Shown: positions 53,102-62,072, counted from the stretch's first letter. The stretch is DNA of 64,000 nucleotides from an uncultured Lachnospiraceae bacterium (GCA_910588215.1 CAJUQJ010000002.1:62001-126000); one strand, 5' to 3'. A program made the numbers and translations. The notes: generated from the sequence alone by a model not told the origin.

Positions 53102-54277
53102 TTAAAGCCAGAAACTCATGCTGTATTGCTTCTCGTTATCCGAGTACGACACAATCCCTTCCGGACAATTCAAATACCGAAAGACTTCCTGCCGCTCGAT
53201 CAGCGCCTCCTGCATTTGCCTGTATACATCCTCATTCACACACTTAAGCGTCACATACGCGCTGCCCTTCTCGTATTCCTCATGAAAGATCCTCTCCACC
53301 TGCTCTTCATTCCACTCTGTAAAGTAGAAACCTTCCCGTACATAATAATTGGCTGCCATAGAATTGCATTCCGGCAGTTCCACTACATTGTCCAGCGTAT
53401 GGGTCAGATTCATCTGTTCTGTTGGCACACAAAGATAGTCGTAATTGATCGTAGGGATTTTCTCCGCAGGATAACCTGTAGAGGTACCTACTGCCTGATA
53501 CGAGGCATCTCCCCAAGTCGTATCTACATAATAATATTCCCCATCGATCCGTACCAGATTCCACGCATGTCCTTCACCACCGACCACATGTCCCAGTACC
53601 AGAGTCGCAAAAACCCCGGCCTTATTCAACAGATACTGCGTTGCTTTCGCATATCCCTGGCAGACCGACCTTCCTTCAATGAACACTGAGCAAATATTCT
53701 GGTTGTCTCCCACCGCAGCATCGTATTCCGTATTATGGATCAGGTATTCATAAATATACTTTACTTTCGTATAGTCGTCCGCATATGCAGGCATTCCGCT
53801 CAGGCATCGCTCCGCATATGCATCGATCAATTTCTGCTTCTCTGCTATCTCTTCCTGCTTAAAACGATAAGAACCGGTGAATGTGATCTTCTTTAAGATC
53901 TCTCCCAACGTATACTCTGTATAGGTATACCCTTCCACATAGAAGATTTCCGGATGGTCATTCAAAACACACTGGAATACATCGGAGATCTCCTCTTTAT
54001 CACAGCTTGACAATCTGACATCTTCCTCGAAGTTTATCAGTGCATCTCTGATTTCCAAATACAGTTCCTGTTTCTCCGCGGACAGCTTGCCATATGCATA
54101 TCCTTGCTCACTCTCCCGCTGAACGACTTGCTCTGCCGGTTCCGGTTCTTCCTGCATAGCTCCGACGTTTTCCTGAATATACAGATCGCTCTCCTGACGA
54201 GGCAGTATCCGCCATGCATAAGTCAAACATCCCGTAACAACCAACATACCGATCAAAAATAAGCCTGTTCTTTTCAT
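53102..54277 (-). CDS. Secreted or lipid-anchored transglutaminase-like protein
   Basis: 391 residues: an N-terminal signal/anchor with lipobox VVTGC (Cys near residue 17), a helical region, and a transglutaminase-like core with the Cys-His-Asp triad in SVCQGYAKATQYLL, GHAWNLVRI and YYYVDTTWGD. Such proteins in Clostridia are extracellular proteases or cross-linking enzymes of unknown target. The start at 54277 has GAGAGG eight bases upstream. Between spoIIIAH/prfC and asp23, so it is an addition to the conserved cluster. Confidence 0.85.
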   Translation of the reverse strand: MKRTGLFLIGMLVVTGCLTYAWRILPRQESDLYIQENVGAMQEEPEPAEQVVQRESEQGYAYGKLSAEKQELYLEIRDALINFEEDVRLSSCDKEEISDVFQCVLNDHPEIFYVEGYTYTEYTLGEILKKITFTGSYRFKQEEIAEKQKLIDAYAERCLSGMPAYADDYTKVKYIYEYLIHNTEYDAAVGDNQNICSVFIEGRSVCQGYAKATQYLLNKAGVFATLVLGHVVGGEGHAWNLVRIDGEYYYVDTTWGDASYQAVGTSTGYPAEKIPTINYDYLCVPTEQMNLTHTLDNVVELPECNSMAANYYVREGFYFTEWNEEQVERIFHEEYEKGSAYVTLKCVNEDVYRQMQEALIERQEVFRYLNCPEGIVSYSDNEKQYSMSFWL

Positions 54278-54315
54278 ATGCATATCCTCTCATTCCGCAG
54301 CATACTGCCCTGTCT

Positions 54316-54481
54316 CTAGTACTCCGTACTGAAAACCCTTGTGCAAATATTTCGGTCTATTTTCCCGATTGCACAAGCCCAGAATACTCAACGTAGCCCG
54401 CTACGCCTCCGTTTCTGAACTTGTACACTCGAAAAAATATCCTCGAAAATTTGCACTGGAACTTCAAGTACGGAGTACTAG
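54316..54481. mobile_element. 166-bp palindromic miniature element (IS630/Tc1-like MITE candidate)
   Basis: Perfect 15-bp inverted ends CTAGTACTCCGTACT (54316-54330) and AGTACGGAGTACTAG (54467-54481). The centre of the whole element (54398/54399) coincides with the centre of the palindrome CGTAGC-CC-GCTACG (54392-54405). A further inner stem is CTTGTGCAA/TTGCACAAG. The TA next to each end fits TA-target elements. The right end supplies the TAG stop codon of prfC. Confidence 0.7.
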
Positions 54482-56070
54482 TTCCGACCAAATTCCGATA
54501 GGATCAGGCCTTCATTCCTATCCAGGGTCATGCCGACGCTCCACTGATTAACAAACAATAAGAGCGGATTTCCTTTCAGGTCCCTGATCTTCTTCATATC
54601 CGATGTCCCGGTCAGTCTATCCAGATCGATCTCCGTATTCTCGATCCAGCGGATATGCTCATACGGAAGATTCTCCAACCTGATCTCTACGTTATATTCA
54701 TTCTCCAGACGATATTTCAATACATCGAACTGCAGTACACCTACCACACCTACGATGATCTCTTCCATACCCGTATTGAATTCCTGAAAGATTTGGATAG
54801 CGCCTTCCTGCGCGATCTGCGTGATGCCTTTCACAAATTGTTTTCTCTTCATCGTATCCAGCTGTCGCACTCTCGCAAAATGCTCCGGCGCAAAAGTAGG
54901 AATCCCCTCATATGCAAACTGTTCTTTCGGCATACAGATCGTATCACCGATTGAGAAAATACCGGGATCAAAAACACCGATAATGTCTCCGGCATAAGCT
55001 TCACTCAATATCTTACGCTCATCTGCCATGATCTGCTGCGGCTGTGACAGGCGCATGATCTTGCCTCCCTGTACATGCTTCACCTCAGCACTCGCATCAA
55101 ATCTTCCGGAACAGATACGCATGAATGCGACTCTGTCCCTGTGCGCCTTATTCATATTAGCCTGAATCTTGAAGACAAAGGCCGAAAATTCATGTTCCAC
55201 CGGATCGATCAGACCGACATCTGCCTTCCGGGGAAGTGGTGTTGTAGTCATCTGCAAAAAATGCTGCAAGAAAATCTCCACTCCAAAATTCGTAAGCGCC
55301 GATCCGAAGAAGACCGGTGTCAATTCTCCCGCCTGTATCTGCTCCAGATCGTATTCGGCACTGGCTCCGTCTAACAACTCTATCTCTTCCATGAGCTGCG
55401 CTTTCTGCGCCTCTCCGATCTGTTCCGTCAAGGCTGTCTCTTCTTCGATCGGTATTCGGGTAGCATGTCCCTCTTTCGTTCCCTTCTCTGTATCCGCATA
55501 GGTGATGACACTGCGGCTTGCACGCTCGTAAACACCCTTAAATCCTTTACCGGAGCCAATCGGCCAGTTGATGGGACAGGTCGCAATCCCCAGTTCTTTC
55601 TCGATCTCATCAAGCAGTTCAAACGTATCATTGGCATCCCTGTCCAACTTATTGATAAATGTAAAAATCGGAATATGACGCATAACACATACTTTAAAAA
55701 GCTTGCGCGTCTGTGCCTCCACTCCTTTGGATGCATCAATGACCATGACCGCCGAATCCGCCGCCATCAGTGTTCTGTACGTATCCTCCGAGAAATCCTG
55801 GTGTCCCGGTGTATCCAGAATATTAATACAAAATCCGTCATATTCAAACTGCAGTACAGATGATGTAACGGAGATTCCCCTCTCTTTCTCAATCTCCATC
55901 CAATCGGAGACCGCATGCCTTGCCGTTGCTTTCCCCTTCACACTGCCCGCAAGATTGATTGCGCCACCATACAGCAGAAATTTCTCTGTCAATGTTGTCT
56001 TACCCGCATCCGGATGCGATATGATCGCAAAAGTTCTTCTTTTGTTAATCTCCTCCGCGTAATTGCCCAC
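54478..56070 (-). CDS. prfC: Peptide chain release factor 3
   Basis: GTPase of 530 residues that recycles RF1/RF2. G1 is SHPDAGKTTLTEKFLLYGG, then RGISVTSSVLQFEY, DTPGHQDFSEDT and NKLDRDA. The start is GTG at 56070 (MGNYAEEINKRR), with GGAGG nine bases upstream; the longer ORF to 56217 is rejected because the family begins here and its length of about 529 then fits. Its stop lies inside the right end of a miniature element. Confidence 0.95.
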   Translation of the reverse strand: MGNYAEEINKRRTFAIISHPDAGKTTLTEKFLLYGGAINLAGSVKGKATARHAVSDWMEIEKERGISVTSSVLQFEYDGFCINILDTPGHQDFSEDTYRTLMAADSAVMVIDASKGVEAQTRKLFKVCVMRHIPIFTFINKLDRDANDTFELLDEIEKELGIATCPINWPIGSGKGFKGVYERASRSVITYADTEKGTKEGHATRIPIEEETALTEQIGEAQKAQLMEEIELLDGASAEYDLEQIQAGELTPVFFGSALTNFGVEIFLQHFLQMTTTPLPRKADVGLIDPVEHEFSAFVFKIQANMNKAHRDRVAFMRICSGRFDASAEVKHVQGGKIMRLSQPQQIMADERKILSEAYAGDIIGVFDPGIFSIGDTICMPKEQFAYEGIPTFAPEHFARVRQLDTMKRKQFVKGITQIAQEGAIQIFQEFNTGMEEIIVGVVGVLQFDVLKYRLENEYNVEIRLENLPYEHIRWIENTEIDLDRLTGTSDMKKIRDLKGNPLLLFVNQWSVGMTLDRNEGLILSEFGRN

Positions 56071-56291
56071 GTAATTTATCCTCCAGCTTCTATAACTTAA
56101 ATATCCGGCAAACTCCGGCATGATTACTAAACTGCTCTGATATGCCGCCGCTCCGCCCACCATCGTGTCAAATATCTCCGGCTGCTTCCGGAAAAATCCC
56201 TTTCGATCGGTGGGCATCGGCTGCTTTGCTATGATTTCCGCCGCAAAATGCCATACGGATATATTTTATCATAAATCTTTCTATTATGCAC

Positions 56292-57005
56292 TTAATTTGC
56301 ATTAACTGTACTGATAACGATCGATTCTGCTCCTACTCCTGTCTTACGGATCACAATATCCTCAATCTGTGCCCGCTGCGCCTCTGTCAGTTCTTCCGTA
56401 TTGACCACCACGTCAACGCTCTCTCCGTCTATGCTGACAATAGCGTCCGAGAAGCCCTTTGCTTCCAGTAAGATCTCCGCCGCAGTCTCTTTCTCCGCAA
56501 TGTCCGTCATGGAGATCATACTGTTCACCGCCTCCTGCTTCTGTGTATCACTGATGTTGGCATTGTTGATGATCTCCAACAATGTTTCTTTATTCTGCGC
56601 TCTGGTCTGTTCTTTCTGCATCTTAGCACCCGACATCTCAGAGACAGTGCCTGAAGTAAAGACCGCTTCGCCCGGTACATCCTCCAGCTGTTCTTCCGCC
56701 AGAGCTTCTGCCAGCTCCTCGTCAATGCCGCCATTTACCGCCATAGTCACATCACTATCCAGACTTTCAATGTCGCCGGCGGCCTGTTCCAAATCTTCCT
56801 CAGATAAATCTGTCAGGCTTGCAAGGTCCGCCTCATCCTGACTCTTTGCCAAATTCCCCATATCGTCTGTAGCAATCTCACCATTGACCGTCATGAGGTC
56901 TTCATCCGTTACCTTCGTACCTGCAAAATTCAGGTATCCTGCCACTGCGATCATGATCGCAAGTGCTGTGATCATCATTTGGTTCTTCTTGATCATATTT
57001 TTCAA
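56292..57005 (-). CDS. spoIIIAH: Stage III sporulation protein AH
   Basis: 237 residues; mother-cell part of the channel that pairs with forespore SpoIIQ. One transmembrane helix (about 10-27), an acidic linker, and the C-terminal YscJ/FliF-like domain (LLEIINNANISDTQKQEAVNSM, AEILLEAKGFSDAIVSIDGESVDVVVN). The start is a TTG at 57005, with GGGGA at good distance; the ATG three codons later is too far from it. Last gene of the spoIIIA operon. Confidence 0.94.
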   Translation of the reverse strand: MKNMIKKNQMMITALAIMIAVAGYLNFAGTKVTDEDLMTVNGEIATDDMGNLAKSQDEADLASLTDLSEEDLEQAAGDIESLDSDVTMAVNGGIDEELAEALAEEQLEDVPGEAVFTSGTVSEMSGAKMQKEQTRAQNKETLLEIINNANISDTQKQEAVNSMISMTDIAEKETAAEILLEAKGFSDAIVSIDGESVDVVVNTEELTEAQRAQIEDIVIRKTGVGAESIVISTVNAN

Positions 57006-57018
57006 TTCTTTCTCCCCT

Positions 57019-57630
57019 TCACTGTTTATTTTTCATCTTTACTATTTTAATCTTATTCGCATCGATATCAAATAATACCTGAATTGCCTGAATAATATCT
57101 TCCTGTATGTTCTCCCGATCCGCCATCTGTGCGATCACCACAACCCCTTCCACGACAGGCGGTATTGTCATGACCACATAAGGTACATTCCCTCCCTGCG
57201 CATCGACTGTATAGATCGTATTCTTCTCGATCCGGCTCTCTCCTATCGTACGGTTCCCTCCCGCAGCATCCGTCTCTGTTGTCTCCGAATGTTCTTCCGG
57301 TCCGTCTTTCTCAACGATCTTCTGTTCAGAACTATGCAGTGTAATAAGCACCCTGACTTTACCCACTCCTTCTACGTATCTGAGCGCATCTTCGAGCTTA
57401 TCCTCCCAACAGTCTACATAATCCACCGGCACATCTACATCATCTAAACCCTTATGATCATCCACTATATCATCCTTTATGTTCGATAAATCGGACTTTG
57501 AATCTTTTTTGTTAGTCGGAATTGCGATCACGCAAAGTAAAATGCCAACCAGAATAATGATCAGATACTGATCCTTCTGAAGCTTCTTTCCGTTGGTCAG
57601 TCTCTGTAATACTTTATTACTTTCCCCCAC
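57019..57630 (-). CDS. spoIIIAG: Stage III sporulation protein AG
   Basis: 203 residues: transmembrane helix about 20-40 (QYLIIILVGILLCVIAIP) and a ring-forming domain (LEDALRYVEGVGKVRVLITLHSSEQKIVEKD). It forms the large ring of the SpoIIIA-SpoIIQ channel. Overlaps spoIIIAF by 14 bp. Confidence 0.94.
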   Translation of the reverse strand: MGESNKVLQRLTNGKKLQKDQYLIIILVGILLCVIAIPTNKKDSKSDLSNIKDDIVDDHKGLDDVDVPVDYVDCWEDKLEDALRYVEGVGKVRVLITLHSSEQKIVEKDGPEEHSETTETDAAGGNRTIGESRIEKNTIYTVDAQGGNVPYVVMTIPPVVEGVVVIAQMADRENIQEDIIQAIQVLFDIDANKIKIVKMKNKQ

Positions 57631-58312
57631 TGTAATTCACCTCCACCTGCGTCTCTTTTATTCCCAAGGCTTCGGCAAACATCCTGCAATATTCTGCTGT
57701 CTCCATATCCTGGTCCGTTTCCTGTTTCGCCTCACCACCGTTCTTCCTCTGACTGTGCTCCGGATTCGTCTCGCTATTTCGCCATTCCTGCCCTCCTTTC
57801 TCCACATGGATGCTCTCTATGGTGACCGGATCCACATGGTTTCCTTTCTCCACATCCTGATCCTCCTGTGCTGTCTGCTTAAGTGTTATCACAATGCTCC
57901 CAATAGTCTTCTCCCACGCTTCCACGCTTCCTTTCTCATCACCACCTTTCCATTCAACCGTAACATCTGCTATTATGAAATCTTCCAATACTACCTTACT
58001 GTTTAATCTTTCTTGTATCTCTTCCTCAAACTGCTCTACAAGCCTGCGCTCTGTTCCATGATCCATATCTGGCTTGACCTGTTCCCATATATCGGTCTGT
58101 TCTTTCATCTGTTCTGTCAGGCGTTCCATTTCCAGCTGCCACTGTACTTCAAAATCCATACCCGGAGAAGAAAACGGCCTGACGAACAGTAATAATACTA
58201 TAACGCCTGCGATTATTTTCATATATTTCTCATACTGCTTTCCGGCAGCAAAATGGATAAATGTCTGCGCAACGATCATAAACAAGCCTATTCTCTTTAT
58301 ATTCTCTATCAC
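57617..58312 (-). CDS. spoIIIAF: Stage III sporulation protein AF
   Basis: 231 residues with two N-terminal transmembrane helices (IGLFMIVAQTFIHFA, IIAGVIVLLLFVRPF) and a soluble ring-type domain with FIIADVTVEWKGGDE. The 101-bp gap before it (from spoIIIAE) holds nothing notable. Confidence 0.92.
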   Translation of the reverse strand: MIENIKRIGLFMIVAQTFIHFAAGKQYEKYMKIIAGVIVLLLFVRPFSSPGMDFEVQWQLEMERLTEQMKEQTDIWEQVKPDMDHGTERRLVEQFEEEIQERLNSKVVLEDFIIADVTVEWKGGDEKGSVEAWEKTIGSIVITLKQTAQEDQDVEKGNHVDPVTIESIHVEKGGQEWRNSETNPEHSQRKNGGEAKQETDQDMETAEYCRMFAEALGIKETQVEVNYSGGK

Positions 58313-58413
58313 AGATTCCCCTCTTTTCCTGTATATAGTCTCAAATCACTCTTGCCGCCGGCAGAAGCGCAGCTTCCAAACCGGTACAGGAGAGAATTCC
58401 AAAAGCCTGCACG

Positions 58414-59481
58414 TCACATCCTGCCGCTCGTTGTGTAAGTGATGACCGCAATCTGGATCACAAACATTCCTACGGAAGATAATGCTATCTTCAGCAGCAT
58501 AAGGTTACCGTCACCAACTCTGTTTGCACAGTTTGTCATACGCCTGTCACTGATGATTCCCATCAGAGCTGCACTCAGCTTGATCACCCCGCCAAGAAGC
58601 AGCAACTTCAGCACAGGTACACAGCACACTACGATCAGGACCAGAGTAATAAACAACCCGACACTGTTCTTGACCAGAACTGCAGAGCCCACCACCATCT
58701 CAAACATACCTTCTGTCAATCCTCCGATTCCTGGTATTGCCGCCATGGCTTTCTTGATCGCGGAAGACTGCAAAGAATCAATAACAGGAGAAATCATTGA
58801 CTGCAGTATACTAAACCCTGTAATGACACCCATCGTGATCTTAATACTGACTCCTATTACCTTACCGAGCAGTTCCAGGAGAAGCGCCAGCTTTTCTTCC
58901 ATCCAGATTCCATTGATCACGGTGAGCAGAACATAACTGTATACGACCGGAAGCAGTATCGTCAGATATCCCCGCTCTATCAGATAGACAATGAACAGCA
59001 GTATCTGATAATACACTGATGCGGAAGCAACGCCGGCAGCACTGCCAACCGTTATCATATAAGTCGGTATGTAAAGTTTCATAAAGACCGTCACCGATTC
59101 CAATATCCCCCGCACGATGCTCATACCACTCTCAAAAGATTTCAGCAGTACTGCGATCAAAAGCATATAAACAAAATAAAATGCAAGATCCGATACTTGA
59201 TGGTCTTGAAACAGATCTGCAAAATTTACAAAAAGGGCCGCTACGATTCCCAGCAGCAAGATTGTGAAGAACAAACTCCTTAATTCCCCCGCCTGAGAAT
59301 TAATCGCACTCGTTATTCCATTGGTCAGTTCTTTCACGACATCCCATAATTTTCCCTGCAGGATAAGGTTCAAAACATGCTCACTGTCAAACGTGTATTC
59401 CGGATACAGACGCTGGAAGTCAAGCATGGCTGCATTCAAATCTACACTTTCCAGTATCAGGCTGCCCTCTCCCATTTCCAT
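58414..59481 (-). CDS. spoIIIAE: Stage III sporulation protein AE, apparently without signal peptide
   Basis: Polytopic membrane protein of 355 residues with the family pattern (about eight helices; GMSIVRGILESVTVFMKLYIPTYMITVGSAAGVASASVYYQ). Family members of near 400 residues carry an N-terminal signal sequence, absent here. An in-frame TGA lies six bases before the ATG, and neither other frame upstream encodes a hydrophobic segment. The start has AGGG at eight bases. The upstream 314-bp gap is filled with repeats, so the N-terminus may have been lost through their insertion (inference). Confidence 0.9.
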   Translation of the reverse strand: MEMGEGSLILESVDLNAAMLDFQRLYPEYTFDSEHVLNLILQGKLWDVVKELTNGITSAINSQAGELRSLFFTILLLGIVAALFVNFADLFQDHQVSDLAFYFVYMLLIAVLLKSFESGMSIVRGILESVTVFMKLYIPTYMITVGSAAGVASASVYYQILLFIVYLIERGYLTILLPVVYSYVLLTVINGIWMEEKLALLLELLGKVIGVSIKITMGVITGFSILQSMISPVIDSLQSSAIKKAMAAIPGIGGLTEGMFEMVVGSAVLVKNSVGLFITLVLIVVCCVPVLKLLLLGGVIKLSAALMGIISDRRMTNCANRVGDGNLMLLKIALSSVGMFVIQIAVITYTTSGRM

Positions 59482-59565
59482 GTCTCAATCCCTGTCCTTT
59501 CCTTGACGATCATAAAATTACATCCGTAACTATTATCTGCTACTCTATTCTCATTAGTATTTATG

Positions 59566-59743
59566 CTGCTCGCGTCCTCAGCGCAATGCGCTTCGGAATA
59601 GAGGTAAGATTGAATAAATTCTCTGATGAGCAATTTATTCAACCAAGAGTTTGTGCTAAAGCGTCACAAACTCTATTGATCGCAGAACAGAATCTGAAAT
59701 TCTGCTCGCGTCCTCAGCGCAATGCGCTTCGGAATAGAGGTAA
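59566..59743 (+). repeat. Composite hairpin repeat in the spoIIIAD-spoIIIAE gap
   Basis: Two exact 42-bp copies (59566-59607 and 59702-59743; both end GCTTCGGAATAGAGGTAA) flank three hairpins: TGAATAAATT/AATTTATTCA (59611-59641), AGAGTTTGTG/CACAAACTCT (59646-59674), and CAGAAT/ATTCTG (59688-59704). Downstream AGCACA/TGTGCT adds a further stem. Part of it (59611-59637) recurs exactly in the hypA leader. The gap otherwise contains no supported gene. Confidence 0.85.
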
Positions 59744-59795
59744 ATATGAAGGATTTCCTGCAAAACCTTCTATAAAAGCACAAAAACCATGTGCT

Positions 59796-60182
59796 CTATC
59801 CTGCAATCGACTGTATACTCTCAAGCAAAGTCATCAATACAGGCATTCCTGTCAAAAGAATATACAATTTGCCAAGTATCTCAACTTGTCCGGCTATGCC
59901 GCCGTATCCCGCATCCTTGCAGATACCTGCACAAAACTCACATGCATAGGTAGCTCCCACCGCTTTCAGGAGTACCGTCAAATAACTATAGTTATCTTCA
60001 AGATATTCCCGCAATCTCTCCATAGATGACAATATACCGGTAAAATACTGTATAGCATACCCAAAAATAATAAGGCAGACAGCTATCCCTATATAAATCC
60101 CATACTCCGCCTTGTAGCTTTTGAGCGGAACTGCAAGCAGGATCCCGACAATGCCGATGAATGCAATTTTAACGATCTCCAT
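59796..60182 (-). CDS. spoIIIAD: Stage III sporulation protein AD
   Basis: 128 residues, about four transmembrane helices (IAFIGIVGILLAVPLKSYKAEYGIYIGIAVCLIIF, YACEFCAGICKDAGYGGIAGQVEILGKLYI). Normally close to spoIIIAE; here 314 bp separate them. Confidence 0.94.
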   Translation of the reverse strand: MEIVKIAFIGIVGILLAVPLKSYKAEYGIYIGIAVCLIIFGYAIQYFTGILSSMERLREYLEDNYSYLTVLLKAVGATYACEFCAGICKDAGYGGIAGQVEILGKLYILLTGMPVLMTLLESIQSIAG

Positions 60183-60262
60183 AACATCTTCTCCTCATAT
60201 AGGTGTATGCCCATACCATACTCAGTGTTATTGTATTCTGCGGTAGCCTGCCGGATGCTGTT

Positions 60263-60457
60263 CTACATCGTAAACAGATCCTGCACCATCACAAACAGGT
60301 CATAAATATAAGGAATAATCCAACTCAATACCAGAATCAGTCCCGCCAGACTGATCAGGAATGCATGTTCCTCTCTGCCGCTGTGCTTTAGGACCTGATT
60401 CAAGATCGTGACCAGAATGCCTACTGCCGCTATTTTGAAAATAAGACTTACGCTCAT
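60263..60457 (-). CDS. spoIIIAC: Stage III sporulation protein AC
   Basis: 64 residues with two transmembrane helices (IFKIAAVGILVTILNQVLKHSG, FLISLAGLILVLSWIIPYI). Short membrane subunit of the SpoIIIA complex. 80 bp separate it from spoIIIAD. Confidence 0.94.
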   Translation of the reverse strand: MSVSLIFKIAAVGILVTILNQVLKHSGREEHAFLISLAGLILVLSWIIPYIYDLFVMVQDLFTM

Positions 60458-60480
60458 GTATCCTCCTTATGTATCCCGCT

Positions 60481-60999
60481 CTATAACACCAGGATCACCA
60501 AAAATACTCCCGTCAGAATACTCAGACTGAATATCACTCTGGATTTGTTCTCATAGGCGTCTTCTGCCTGCCTGCACTTTCTGATGAGCAGGTCCATGGA
60601 TTGTCCGATACTCTCTGCCTGGTACTTCTCCTCCTGCAATCCCAGATTCTGCGGCAGGTTTCTTAATATCTCCTGTTCTTCTTTCTGCAGAGATACGGAC
60701 TGCATCAATCCTTTCATCTCCTGCGTCCAGATCTGCTCAAGACAGCTGTCATCCTCTCTGCCAGTTCTCTCGTAAATGGAGCCGAAACACGCACGAAAGG
60801 GTTCTTCACAGCATTCCGATAATATCAGACAGATTTCCGGCAGTGTATGTTTTCCATACCTGATCTCGCTTTGTATCCTTCTGATAATACGGATCAGCTC
60901 CTGCAAATGCCGTATTCTCTTTTTCTCTTCCCTGATCTTATTGCCGCCCCAGCCAACACAGCCCGCCAATATGCAGAGACAGCCAGCTAATCTCAACAT
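60481..60999 (-). CDS. spoIIIAB: Stage III sporulation protein AB
   Basis: 172 residues, GspF-like: a helix at each end (MLRLAGCLCILAGCVGWG and ILTGVFLVILVL) with helical regions between (LQELIRIIRRIQSEIRYGKHTLPEI). Overlaps spoIIIAA by 7 bp. Confidence 0.93.
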   Translation of the reverse strand: MLRLAGCLCILAGCVGWGGNKIREEKKRIRHLQELIRIIRRIQSEIRYGKHTLPEICLILSECCEEPFRACFGSIYERTGREDDSCLEQIWTQEMKGLMQSVSLQKEEQEILRNLPQNLGLQEEKYQAESIGQSMDLLIRKCRQAEDAYENKSRVIFSLSILTGVFLVILVL

Positions 61000-61937
61000 C
61001 GCACCCCTTCCCGGTCATAAATACCCTCTATCTCACAGCGCCCGTTTTTTCTGGTAAGCACGAGATATCTCTCAAAAAGCCTGTCTGCGATAATATTACA
61101 CATGTATTTTTTACTCCGCACCTCTTCCAGTGAAGTGCCATGAATCGTAGCCAGAAGCTTGCAGCCACATCCACTGGCTATCTGCAGCGCCCGAATATCA
61201 CCCTCATTGCCCAGTTCATCCACGGCCAGAACCTGCGGAGACATGGCACGGATCAATAGCATCATGCCCTCCTGTTTCGGACACCCGTCCAGTACATCCG
61301 TTCTGATACCCACATCATTCTGGGCGATACCCAAATAGCTTCCGGCAATCTCTGACCGCTCATCCACCACACTGACATTCATCCCTTTTCCATAAACTGT
61401 CCCATTAGACAGATGTCTGATCATATCCCGCAGCATAGTTGTCTTACCGCAGCCGGGTGGCGAGATCAATAATGTATTAAACGCCTGTCCCTGTTCATCA
61501 TACAGGTATGGCAAGATCCCGTCCGCCACCCCCTTGATCTCATGTGCGATACGGATATTTAAATAGCGTATGTATTTCAGATTGCGTATCTTATTTTCTT
61601 TTTCTAAAATGACCTGTCCCGACAAGCCTATTCGATGCCCGCCCTGTATCGTCAAAAAACCCTGCCGGATCTCATCTGCAAATGCATATACAGAATACTG
61701 GCAGAGATGCTTTAAGATCGCGTCCAATTCTTCCGGCCTGCAAACGCCTTCCTGCGGCCATCTGTTCACCAATCTGCCCTCTGTATCTATAAACCACTCT
61801 CTGTTATCGATCCAGACAGCCGCAGGAACATTCACTCGCAGTCGGATTTCCTGCAGACTATCCGCCTGCATTGCAACCTGTTCCCACCTTCTTCGCATAT
61901 CCTGTGGAAACATACGCAGTATTTCTTCCTGTCTCAT
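60993..61937 (-). CDS. spoIIIAA: Stage III sporulation protein AA (ATPase)
   Basis: Secretion-type ATPase of 314 residues that powers the SpoIIIA channel. Walker A SPPGCGKTTMLRDMIRHLS, then DERSEIAGSYLG and LAVDELGNEGDI. The start at 61937 (MRQEEI) has AAGGAGG seven bases upstream; the ATG at 61943 is too close to that site. First gene of the eight-gene operon, preceded by a SigE-type promoter. Confidence 0.95.
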   Translation of the reverse strand: MRQEEILRMFPQDMRRRWEQVAMQADSLQEIRLRVNVPAAVWIDNREWFIDTEGRLVNRWPQEGVCRPEELDAILKHLCQYSVYAFADEIRQGFLTIQGGHRIGLSGQVILEKENKIRNLKYIRYLNIRIAHEIKGVADGILPYLYDEQGQAFNTLLISPPGCGKTTMLRDMIRHLSNGTVYGKGMNVSVVDERSEIAGSYLGIAQNDVGIRTDVLDGCPKQEGMMLLIRAMSPQVLAVDELGNEGDIRALQIASGCGCKLLATIHGTSLEEVRSKKYMCNIIADRLFERYLVLTRKNGRCEIEGIYDREGVRC

Positions 61938-61956
61938 TTGCATTCCTCCTTACCTC

Positions 61957-61985
61957 AATATATGAACCTTTGTCCAAGTTATGAC
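61957..61985 (-). promoter_or_regulatory. SigE-type promoter of the spoIIIA operon
   Basis: On the minus strand GTCATAAC (61978-61985) and CATATATT (61957-61964) are 13 bp apart, close to the SigE consensus GTCATATT and CATACAAT. It lies 20 bp before spoIIIAA, which is known to be SigE-controlled in Bacillus. Confidence 0.7.
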
Positions 61986-62072
61986 AGCAAGGTTATGAAT
62001 CCGTTCCTTTTTATACAGTAATAGTCAACTTATCGGTCAGTGTTGCTTCCTGCTTAAATCACCGCAAGGCAA

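Noticed and set aside
54108..54293. Alternative frames and starts of the transglutaminase-like gene
   Set aside because: Out-of-frame reading with no ribosome site; the lipoprotein signal from 54277 is coherent.
59566..59743. CRISPR-like repeat pair
   Set aside because: Only two 42-bp copies with hairpins between them, no further units and no cas genes.
59586..60029. Plus-strand open frame of 147 codons across the spoIIIA gap
   Set aside because: It translates the repeat array and then runs antisense to spoIIIAD. GAGGTAA sites precede possible starts, but no independent sign of a protein was seen.
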